Shown one piece after another: positions 23,601-30,656 of a stretch of DNA of 64,000 nucleotides. Source of the DNA: Hominenteromicrobium sp964531265. GTDB taxonomy: Bacteria > Bacillota > Clostridia > Oscillospirales > Acutalibacteraceae. A program made the translations under genes and the position numbers. The notes beneath the pieces were generated by a model that did not search any database, was not told the DNA's origin, and saw only the letters and a program-made list of their open reading frames with translations. Each line of letters begins with the position of its first letter. Position 1 is the first letter of the stretch. Where the stretch lies: NCBI GenBank assembly GCA_964531265.1, contig CAZHDW010000001.1, positions 1 through 64,000 on the forward strand. Reading direction: 5' to 3'.

Positions 23601-25055
23601 ATGAGTGAAAATAATACTGGCTCTATAAACGAGCAGCAGCTCATCGGCCGAATCGTCCCGATGATACAGGACGTTCTCAAGCGCTGGCTGCTGATAGCTT
23701 CTGCGGCGCTCATTGCGGCCATGGGAGCATTTGTAATAACGGATATGAGATATCAGCCGGTGTACAGCACGACGGTCACCTTCGTGGCCTCCGCCGGCGG
23801 TACGAGCACGACGACGTATTCGAATCTGAATGCGGCGAATAACCTGGCCTCCGTGTTCACACAGGTACTGAACAGCTCGCTCTTGAAGCAGAAGGTACTT
23901 GAGGAGGTCGGTATCGATCATTTTGACGGTACTATTCAGGCACGTGCGATTTCCGAGACCAACCTGCTCACAATGACGGTGTCGGGCTCCGATCCGCGTA
24001 CTGTGTTTCAGGTGTCAAAGGCAATAATCGAATACCACCACATAGTGAGTGACGAGATACTCGGTGCGAATATACTTGAGGTGCTGCAGCAGCCCCATGT
24101 TCCGACTGCTCCGATAAATCAAAGCAGCATGAAAAGGACTGTTTTTCGTGCTGCCGTTGCAGCCGCTGTTTTGGCTGTCGCAGCGCTTGCGGCCATGTCC
24201 TATATGTCGGATAAGGTACGCAGCCGTGCCGAAGCGGACAGCAAGCTGAGCTGTCGCGTGCTCGGAGAGCTGCAGCATGAGAGAAAGTACAAAACTCTCT
24301 CTGATATGCTTCACAGAAGAAAAAAGAGTATACTTATAAGCGACCCAATAACGAGCTTCTCATATGTGGAATCCATGGGTAAGATATCGACCCGTGTGGA
24401 TAAGCGCAGGCACAGGGGCGAGCGCGTCATTCTCGTAACGAGTTTGCTTGAGAACGAGGGCAAGTCCACCGTAGCTGTAAATCTTGCACTATCCATGGTG
24501 AAGAAGGGCAAAAGAGTTCTGCTAATCGATTGCGACCTTAGAAAGCCAGCCTGCCACCTTATTCTGAATCAGTCGAATAAGGGCACGGGCGTAAACGAGC
24601 TGCTGTACGGACAGGCTTCGCTTGAGGAGTGTATGCTACGCCTGAGAAACGGCCTGTGCCTTATTCCCGGCAAAAAGAGCCTGCGCACGGCGAGCAACCT
24701 TATGAATACACCGGCAATGAGCGATATGCTGAAAAATGCCGCGGAGAAATTTGATCTTGTCATTGTGGATACTCCGCCGATGTCGCTTGCGCCGGATGCC
24801 GAGTGCATATGCGAGTTTGCCGATGCCGCTCTGATGGTCATTCGTCAGAATGAGGCGGATGCCGCTGAGCTTGAGGATGCAATCGGCGTTCTGGACAGGT
24901 CGAATGCACATCTTATCGGCTGCATTTTGAACAATGTCTATGGCAGCGGAGAGATGGCACCTGCCTTCAGCTACAGGGGCTACGGTAAATACGGCAGATA
25001 CGGACAGTACAGCCGTTATGGTACAAGGGACAGCAGCGGAGAGGGGGATGCGTAA
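23601..25055 (+). CDS. polysaccharide co-polymerase fused to BY-type tyrosine kinase (copy 1)
   Basis: A 484-residue Wzc-like protein. A Wzz domain with membrane segments near residues 32-50 and 180-200 sets chain length. The C-terminal kinase has Walker A ENEGKST near 288, Walker A' LLIDCDLRKP and Walker B DLVIVDTPPM. The tail carries a tyrosine cluster (YRGYGKYGRYGQYSRYG) for autophosphorylation. In many Firmicutes the Wzz and kinase parts are separate proteins (CpsC/CpsD); here they are fused. GGAGG lies 7 nt upstream of the ATG. It is followed by a second, similar fused kinase with a one-base overlap. Confidence 0.9.
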   Translation: MSENNTGSINEQQLIGRIVPMIQDVLKRWLLIASAALIAAMGAFVITDMRYQPVYSTTVTFVASAGGTSTTTYSNLNAANNLASVFTQVLNSSLLKQKVLEEVGIDHFDGTIQARAISETNLLTMTVSGSDPRTVFQVSKAIIEYHHIVSDEILGANILEVLQQPHVPTAPINQSSMKRTVFRAAVAAAVLAVAALAAMSYMSDKVRSRAEADSKLSCRVLGELQHERKYKTLSDMLHRRKKSILISDPITSFSYVESMGKISTRVDKRRHRGERVILVTSLLENEGKSTVAVNLALSMVKKGKRVLLIDCDLRKPACHLILNQSNKGTGVNELLYGQASLEECMLRLRNGLCLIPGKKSLRTASNLMNTPAMSDMLKNAAEKFDLVIVDTPPMSLAPDAECICEFADAALMVIRQNEADAAELEDAIGVLDRSNAHLIGCILNNVYGSGEMAPAFSYRGYGKYGRYGQYSRYGTRDSSGEGDA

Positions 25056-26491
25056 TGGGCAATGAGCATGTTGATGCAAATGAAAATAAAATAGATATTT
25101 TTGAGCTTCTGTATGGTCTGGTCAAAAGTGCCAAGCACCTCCTGCTGTGCGGAATTGCCCTGGTGCTGGCCGGAGCTGTTGCCTTTGGTGTACCGGCCTA
25201 CAGCCGCTATACCCCGATCTACAGCGCAAGTGCATCCTTTACGGTAAGAGTGACAAATCCGCTCTATGCAGAGCAGTATTACTATAATAATTCCGCCGCA
25301 GAGCAGCTTGCAAAGACCTTTCCGCATATCCTGACAAGCGGAATCCTCAGTGACAGGGTCAAGGCCTCGCTCGGTATAAGCTATGTGCCTCAGATAACGG
25401 CGGAGGCAATGGGCTCCACCAATATGATAACGCTTACGGTTTCCTCCGGCGATCCTCAGCTTGCATACGATGTGCTTAACTGCGTCATAGAAGAATATCC
25501 GTCGGTTGCGGAATTTGTTGTCGGCCCCACTGTGCTGACGCTGCTTGATGAGAGCGGCGTTCCAACAGCGCCTGTGAACAGCCCGGGCTATATGAGAAAA
25601 ACAGTCACCGGTGCAATGCTCGGCGCGGTGCTTTGGCTCGGAATATCTCTGCTCTACTGGCTGACACATAAGACCGTGAATAATGAGGATGAGCTCGATA
25701 AGCTCGTCAATCTGCCCTGTCTCGGCAGGCTGCCCATAATGCGCGGCTTTGCCAAAAGGGATGACCGTTGCCCGATTTTGACGGACAGGGATGATAAATT
25801 TGGCTTCAATGAATCCGTCAGACTGCTCCGTGTCAGAGTGGAAAAGCTGCTTGATAAGGACAGCGGAAATGTCCTCATGGTAACAAGCACTATACCGAAT
25901 GAGGGCAAGACCACTGTTTCGATAAATCTTGCAACGGCGCTGGCTCAAAAGGGAAAGCGCACACTGCTTGTGGACTGCGACCTCAGAAATCCGTCCATTT
26001 CGAGGATGTTCCGCGCCAAGGTCAGATATGGCCTTGCGGAGTTTTTGAGGGATGAGTGCAGTCTTAAGGATGTAGTGCACAGGCTGAATTCGGATAACCT
26101 CTATGTGGCTTTCGGCGGCAATGCGGAGAAAAATCCGGATAGCCTGCTGACGGACAAGAACATAGAATTCTTTATTGAGGCTGCAAGACAGACCTTTGAT
26201 TATGTTATTCTCGATACACCGCCGTGTGCACTTTTGGCCGATGCCGCTGAAATAGGCAGCCTGTCGGACGGAATACTTCTTACGGTGCGTCAGGATTTTG
26301 CACGCCGCCAGCAGATACTCGAGAGTGTTCAGCTGCTTGATGACTGCGGCAAGCCGATTATCGGCTGTGTGTTGAACATGGCTTCGCAGAGAAGCGACGT
26401 CAGCAAGTATCTCAGCAGCTACAGCGGTTACGGCTACGGTGGCTATGGTTACGGCTATGGCTACGGAAGCGATTCCGGCAGCGAGGAATAA
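25055..26491 (+). CDS. polysaccharide co-polymerase fused to BY-type tyrosine kinase (copy 2)
   Basis: A 478-residue paralogue of the preceding gene. Membrane segments lie around 27-48 and 180-200 with a Wzz loop between. The kinase part has Walker A IPNEGKTT near 283, Walker A' LLVDCDLRNP and Walker B YVILDTPPCALLAD. Its tail is even more tyrosine- and glycine-rich (YSGYGYGGYGYGYGYG), a different register from copy 1. Both kinases keep all nucleotide-binding residues, so both should be active; they could form mixed rings or serve different polymers. The start overlaps the previous stop (TAATG), with GGAGAGGGGG upstream. Confidence 0.9.
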   Translation: MGNEHVDANENKIDIFELLYGLVKSAKHLLLCGIALVLAGAVAFGVPAYSRYTPIYSASASFTVRVTNPLYAEQYYYNNSAAEQLAKTFPHILTSGILSDRVKASLGISYVPQITAEAMGSTNMITLTVSSGDPQLAYDVLNCVIEEYPSVAEFVVGPTVLTLLDESGVPTAPVNSPGYMRKTVTGAMLGAVLWLGISLLYWLTHKTVNNEDELDKLVNLPCLGRLPIMRGFAKRDDRCPILTDRDDKFGFNESVRLLRVRVEKLLDKDSGNVLMVTSTIPNEGKTTVSINLATALAQKGKRTLLVDCDLRNPSISRMFRAKVRYGLAEFLRDECSLKDVVHRLNSDNLYVAFGGNAEKNPDSLLTDKNIEFFIEAARQTFDYVILDTPPCALLADAAEIGSLSDGILLTVRQDFARRQQILESVQLLDDCGKPIIGCVLNMASQRSDVSKYLSSYSGYGYGGYGYGYGYGSDSGSEE

Positions 26492-26501
26492 TGCTTAACG
26501 C

Positions 26502-27740
26502 TTGGAGGTGAACGGCATAGATAAGCTTTACGGTGTCTTCCTGAAAATATTGAAGACCGCTCTTGAGGGAAGGGCTTTTTCTGCGGGTGAAGCACTTTTA
26601 CCGGAGGAATGGCAGAGAATATTTTCGCTGGCAGAGCAGCATAATGTTCTGCCCCTTGTGTATCAGGCGGTTTACGGGCTTAAAAATATGCCGATTCCCA
26701 CTGTGGCTGTGAAGAGCCGCGTTCGTCAGCTTGTGATGCTTCAAACCGTCAAGACGGATGAGCTGATGCAGCTTTACAGACGCCTTGACGCAGAGGGAGT
26801 CGCACCCTTGATAGTAAAGGGCTTTGTGTGCAGAAACCTTTACCCGGAGCCGGATCTCAGACTGTCAACGGACGAGGACATGCTGGTCGCTCCGGAGAAT
26901 CTGAAAAAATGCATCGAAATAATGAAGGAGTTCGGCATGTACACCGAGCTCAGTGATAACGAAATCGACACAGCGTACGAGATACCGTTCTACAGAAACG
27001 GCGGTATGCTGTATATCGAGCTCCACAAAAGCCTTTTTCCGCCCGGGGATGAAATATGCGGAGAATGGAACAGCTTCTTTAAAGGAGTTTTCGACAGGGC
27101 GGAAAAGGCTTTTGGGGTTTATACACTGTCTCCGACGGATCACGTTCTGTACCTTATTTGCCACGCCTTTAAGCATTTTGTCTACAGCGGCTTTGGCATA
27201 AGACAGGTATGCGACTTGGTGCTGTTGCTGAATGCCTGCGGAGCGAGTGTGGATTGGCAGAGAGTATTTGAAAAATGCCGGAGCATAAATGCCGAGATTT
27301 TTGCAGCCGCCCTGCTGCGGATGGGTATTGAATATCTCGGTCTTGATGCCGAAAAAGCCTGTGTACCGGGTGCCTTTTTGAATATCGATATCGACTGCAC
27401 GGAGCTTCTGGAGGATATAATTTCCGGCGGAATTTACGGAAGCTCCAGTGACAGCAGGCTGCACAGCAGCAATATGACTCTTGAGGCTGTCAGTGCGGAT
27501 AAGCGTGGCAGAGTCGGCAGAGCGTCGATAAAGAGCAGCCTTTTCCCGCCGGTGGACAGCCTTAAAGGGCGATATACCTATCTTAAGTCCCGTCCGTATC
27601 TGCTGCCCGCGGCGTGGGCAGAGCGCTTTTGGCACTATGCCAAAACTATGCACCGCACGAATAGGACTCCGTCCGAGACGATAAAGGTCGGTGCAAAGCG
27701 AATAGAGCTGATGAAGAAATACGGTATCATCGGACGATAA
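26502..27740 (+). CDS. nucleotidyltransferase-fold protein (NTP_transf_5-like)
   Basis: A protein of about 412 residues. The segment IVKGFVCRNLYPEPDLRLSTDEDMLV near residue 108, with an acidic D-x-D-type pair in the RLSTDEDMLV strand, fits the PF14907 uncharacterised nucleotidyltransferase family; the rest is mostly helical, with SPTDHVLYLICHAFKHFVYSGFG typical of the family. Members occur in surface polysaccharide and lasso-peptide clusters and modify unknown substrates. The start is uncertain: GGAGG at 26504-26508 overlaps the in-frame TTG (26502) and GTG (26508), and no ATG lies at good spacing. It is the last gene of the ABC/kinase operon, followed by a REP-like element and a palindromic terminator. 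Confidence 0.65.
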   Translation: MEVNGIDKLYGVFLKILKTALEGRAFSAGEALLPEEWQRIFSLAEQHNVLPLVYQAVYGLKNMPIPTVAVKSRVRQLVMLQTVKTDELMQLYRRLDAEGVAPLIVKGFVCRNLYPEPDLRLSTDEDMLVAPENLKKCIEIMKEFGMYTELSDNEIDTAYEIPFYRNGGMLYIELHKSLFPPGDEICGEWNSFFKGVFDRAEKAFGVYTLSPTDHVLYLICHAFKHFVYSGFGIRQVCDLVLLLNACGASVDWQRVFEKCRSINAEIFAAALLRMGIEYLGLDAEKACVPGAFLNIDIDCTELLEDIISGGIYGSSSDSRLHSSNMTLEAVSADKRGRVGRASIKSSLFPPVDSLKGRYTYLKSRPYLLPAAWAERFWHYAKTMHRTNRTPSETIKVGAKRIELMKKYGIIGR

Positions 27741-27756
27741 GGGTCGTGCCCTCTCA

Positions 27757-27791
27757 GTCGCCTGCGGCGACAGCTCTCCCAAAGGGAGAGC
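27757..27791. repeat. REP-like double hairpin element
   Basis: Two adjacent short hairpins, GTCGCC-TGC-GGCGAC (27757-27771) and GCTCTCCC-AAA-GGGAGAGC (27773-27791). Imperfect direct repeats flank them: GATAAGGGTCGTGCC just before and GATAAGGTCGCGCC just after. The combination resembles short dispersed extragenic repeats I associate with Clostridia. No second copy was noticed in this window. Confidence 0.55.
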
Positions 27792-27844
27792 CGAGGATAA
27801 GGTCGCGCCTTCTAAGAGGAAGAGTCGAGTAAATATGTTAAGTA

Positions 27845-27883
27845 GTGGAGCGTATCGGTATCGGTACGCTCCACAAACTTTTT
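27845..27883 (+). terminator. dispersed palindromic terminator, copy 1
   Basis: A 30-nt near-palindrome at 27845-27874 with arms GTGGAGCGTA / TACGCTCCAC and core TCGGTATCGG. TTTTT follows at 27879-27883. The same GGAGCGTATCGRTATCG core recurs at 51622 and 57560. It closes the kinase operon. Confidence 0.85.
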
Positions 27884-28000
27884 GTGGGTTTTGAAAATAC
27901 ATCTTGATTTTATTCCGAAAACATGCAAGAATGTTCTTAAGCAAATAAAGCTATTTGCGCGGTAGTTATTTTGAACAAGTCAGTCGAAAGGAAGAGAGAC

Positions 28001-29956
28001 ATGAGTAGTGCTAAATGGATTTGGTTTCCGGGCGATTTCGAGATATACCACAGCAATCTTCTGCACGAGAGGCGCGAAGAGCGCGGTGTTGACAGAATGG
28101 GCTTCTGGACACAGCCGTCCCACTGGGTGAGAGTGGATTTTAAAAAGAAATATTCCTCGGATAAGCCGATCAAAATAAATGTCCACACAACGGGAAAGGG
28201 CAGTGTGTATGCTGAGGGCGGCCCGTACCCGACAAACCGGGATATAACGATACCTGCGGGCAGCGGCGAGATACTTGTAAGAATATCCGATGTGGCGAAG
28301 CTGCCGTGTATCTATGTTACCGGTGACATGGTATCGGATGAAACATGGATAGTCAGCAACGGCAATGTGAATTTCAGTCAGGCCGCATGCACACCCGAGT
28401 TCACCGACCTTGACAAAACTCCCCATGTTTTTCCGTTCTGCTACAGCCCGCTTGAGTATATCTCAAAGGAGGAGCTTAACGGCGGCTGGCTGTATGATTT
28501 CGGCAAGGAAACCTTCGGCCCCGTCACCTTTAAATGTAAGGATGAAAATGAGGAGTTTACCGTCTACTACGGCGAATCCATAGAGGAGACACAGGATCCC
28601 GAATGGTGCTGCATCCACGAGACGCTTAGCGGCAGCAGGGAATATGAAATGCGTTCGCGTGCATTCCGCTGGATATTCGTAAAGGGCAGTGAGAAGCACT
28701 CGATATCCGCACAGTATGAGTACCTGCCGCTTGAGGACAGAGCCAATTTCGAATGTGATGATCCGCTTGTAAAAAAGATATGGGACACTTGTGCCTATAC
28801 CTTCCACCTAAACAGCAGAGAGTTCTTCCTTGATGGCATAAAGAGGGATCGCTGGGTGTGGTCGGGAGACTCCTACCAGTCCTATCTCATCAATAATTAT
28901 CTGTATTTTGATAAGGAGATAACAAAGCGTACGCTGATAGCTCTTCTCGGAAAGCCGCCGTATGAGCAGCACATAAATACTATAAATGACTATACCATGT
29001 ATGCCCTGATAGCGCTGTATGAGTACTATTTCGCATCCGGTGACATTGAATTTGTAAAACAGATGTTCCCGAGAGCAAAGGGTCTGTATGATTTCACTGT
29101 GGGTCGCGTGAATGATGCCGGGCTTGTTGTCGAAAGACCGGGCGACTGGATATTTGTCGACTGGACTCCTATGGACAAGGAGGGCCCTGTCTGTGCCGAG
29201 CAGATACTGCTGTGGAGAGCGTCACAGGTAATGGGAAAAATGGCCGAGCTGTGCGGTCTGGACAGCGAAGAGTACCGTGTGCGCGAGAATGCTCTGTACA
29301 GCACGATACAAGAAAAATTCTGGGATGCCGAAAAGCATGCGTTCATTGATACCTTTGAGTCCGGAAAGCGCAATGTGACAAGACATGCGAATATCTTTGC
29401 GATACTCTATGATTTTGCGACGAAGGAGCAGAAGGAGGACATCGTCGAGCATGTGCTGCTGAATGACGAGATCACTCAGATCACTACGCCGTATTTCAAG
29501 TTCTTCGAGCTCATGGCGCTTTGCGAGATGAAACATATTGACGCCGCACAGAATATGCTTGTGTCCTACTGGGGCGAGATGCTGAAGCTGGGCGCAACAT
29601 CGATCTGGGAGGAATACTTCCCGGGAGAGGGCAGCCCCGAGTGTTATGCGATGTACGGCGATAAATTCGGACGTTCACTGTGCCATGCATGGGGAAGCGG
29701 CCCGATATACTTCCTCGGACGCTATTGCCTTGGTGTATATGCAACCTCGCCTGCATACAAAACCTTTGCGGTTGAGCCTCAGCCGGGCATTTATAATAGC
29801 TTTAAGGGTACGGTTCCTCTGCCGGTTGGAGAGGTTTATGTGTGCTATGAAAACGGTGTGCTGCGCGTCGATACCGAACAGAGCGGCGGCGAGGTTATCT
29901 GGAATGGCGAAAGATATGCACTTGAGCCGGGTAAGACACTGGTGCTCGGAGAATGA
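28001..29956 (+). CDS. GH78-like glycosidase (alpha-L-rhamnosidase-related)
   Basis: A 651-residue protein without signal peptide. N-terminal beta domains (about 1-260) precede an (alpha/alpha)6 barrel and a C-terminal beta domain ending LEPGKTLVLGE. The barrel shows FFLDGIKRDRWVWSGD near residue 290, TSIWEEYFPGEGSPECY, and SLCHAWGSGPIYFL, all in the order of family GH78. The usual rhamnosidase signature is DCPxRxERxGWxGD; here the residue after RD is Arg rather than Glu, so the specificity or even the activity may differ from true rhamnosidases. The ATG at 28001 follows AAGGAAGAG. nrdG follows after 9 nt, an unexpected partner. It presumably trims plant or host glycan oligosaccharides in the cytoplasm. 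Confidence 0.75.
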   Translation: MSSAKWIWFPGDFEIYHSNLLHERREERGVDRMGFWTQPSHWVRVDFKKKYSSDKPIKINVHTTGKGSVYAEGGPYPTNRDITIPAGSGEILVRISDVAKLPCIYVTGDMVSDETWIVSNGNVNFSQAACTPEFTDLDKTPHVFPFCYSPLEYISKEELNGGWLYDFGKETFGPVTFKCKDENEEFTVYYGESIEETQDPEWCCIHETLSGSREYEMRSRAFRWIFVKGSEKHSISAQYEYLPLEDRANFECDDPLVKKIWDTCAYTFHLNSREFFLDGIKRDRWVWSGDSYQSYLINNYLYFDKEITKRTLIALLGKPPYEQHINTINDYTMYALIALYEYYFASGDIEFVKQMFPRAKGLYDFTVGRVNDAGLVVERPGDWIFVDWTPMDKEGPVCAEQILLWRASQVMGKMAELCGLDSEEYRVRENALYSTIQEKFWDAEKHAFIDTFESGKRNVTRHANIFAILYDFATKEQKEDIVEHVLLNDEITQITTPYFKFFELMALCEMKHIDAAQNMLVSYWGEMLKLGATSIWEEYFPGEGSPECYAMYGDKFGRSLCHAWGSGPIYFLGRYCLGVYATSPAYKTFAVEPQPGIYNSFKGTVPLPVGEVYVCYENGVLRVDTEQSGGEVIWNGERYALEPGKTLVLGE

Positions 29957-29965
29957 GGTGTCGGT

Positions 29966-30469
29966 ATGAAGCTGAAAATTTCCGGCATAGTGAATGATTC
30001 AATAGTCGACGGCAGGGGCATAAGAATGACGGTGTTCGTTCAGGGCTGTCCGCACCACTGCCCGGGCTGCCATAATCCGCAGACACATGATTTTGACAGC
30101 GGAGAATGGGATGACACGGACAGAATCTTTGAGAGCTTCTGCGAGAATCCGCTTTTGAGGGGAATTACCTTCTCCGGCGGAGAGCCCTTCTGTCAGCCAA
30201 AGCCCTTGAAGGAGCTTGCCGACCGTGTGCACGGCTTTAAAAAGGATGTCACGATATATACGGGCTGGACATATGAGCAGCTTTGCGATATGCATGACCC
30301 GGATGTGGATGCGCTTCTTGATGTGTGCGATGTTCTGGTGGATGGCCCGTTTATTGAGGAGCTGAAGGACCTTGAGCTGCTGTTCAGAGGAAGCTCCAAC
30401 CAGAGGCTGATAGATATGAAGCGTACGCGCGAAAGCGGAAGGGTAACACTGCTCGAGCTTGATTGGTAA
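29966..30469 (+). CDS. nrdG: anaerobic ribonucleotide reductase activating protein (radical SAM)
   Basis: A 167-residue radical SAM enzyme that uses S-adenosylmethionine and a 4Fe-4S cluster to install the glycyl radical on class III ribonucleotide reductase. The cluster motif is CPHHCPGC (Cys 28, 32, 35), preceded by DGRGIRMTVFVQG; TFSGGEPFCQP is the SAM-binding GGE motif. Length and motif order fit NrdG rather than the longer PFL activase. In most genomes it is next to nrdD; here it is 12 kb away, behind a GH78 gene. Its substrate glycine would be on the separate 53-residue peptide at 18032. Confidence 0.92.
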   Translation: MKLKISGIVNDSIVDGRGIRMTVFVQGCPHHCPGCHNPQTHDFDSGEWDDTDRIFESFCENPLLRGITFSGGEPFCQPKPLKELADRVHGFKKDVTIYTGWTYEQLCDMHDPDVDALLDVCDVLVDGPFIEELKDLELLFRGSSNQRLIDMKRTRESGRVTLLELDW

Positions 30470-30564
30470 TTTTGTGCGAAAAAATGCCAAAAAGCCCCTG
30501 TACGTATTATTTATTTCGCAGATTTAAAATTTAAATAGAAATTTATGCATCGAATTCACAAATT

Positions 30565-30631
30565 GGCAATTGATTCCCCGAAACATTTGTGGTAAAATAA
30601 GACCAGATTCGGTTATTTACGATCAATTGCC
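30565..30631. promoter_or_regulatory. inverted repeat around the pckG promoter
   Basis: GGCAATTGAT at 30565-30574 overlaps the -35; its exact reverse complement ATCAATTGCC lies at 30622-30631 in the leader. The arms span the transcription start, so DNA-level operator half-sites (looping or dimer binding) are more likely than an RNA hairpin. Confidence 0.35.
30570..30598 (+). promoter_or_regulatory. sigma-A promoter of pckG
   Basis: TTGATT, 17-nt spacer, TAAAAT (30593-30598), 58 nt before the start codon. Confidence 0.65.
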
Positions 30632-30656
30632 TTTTAGGCGGAAGGAGAATACTACA

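Noticed and set aside
30500..30656. Riboswitch in the pckG leader
   Set aside because: The leader is only about 50 nt after the promoter and the inverted repeat's left arm is untranscribed, so an RNA switch is unlikely.
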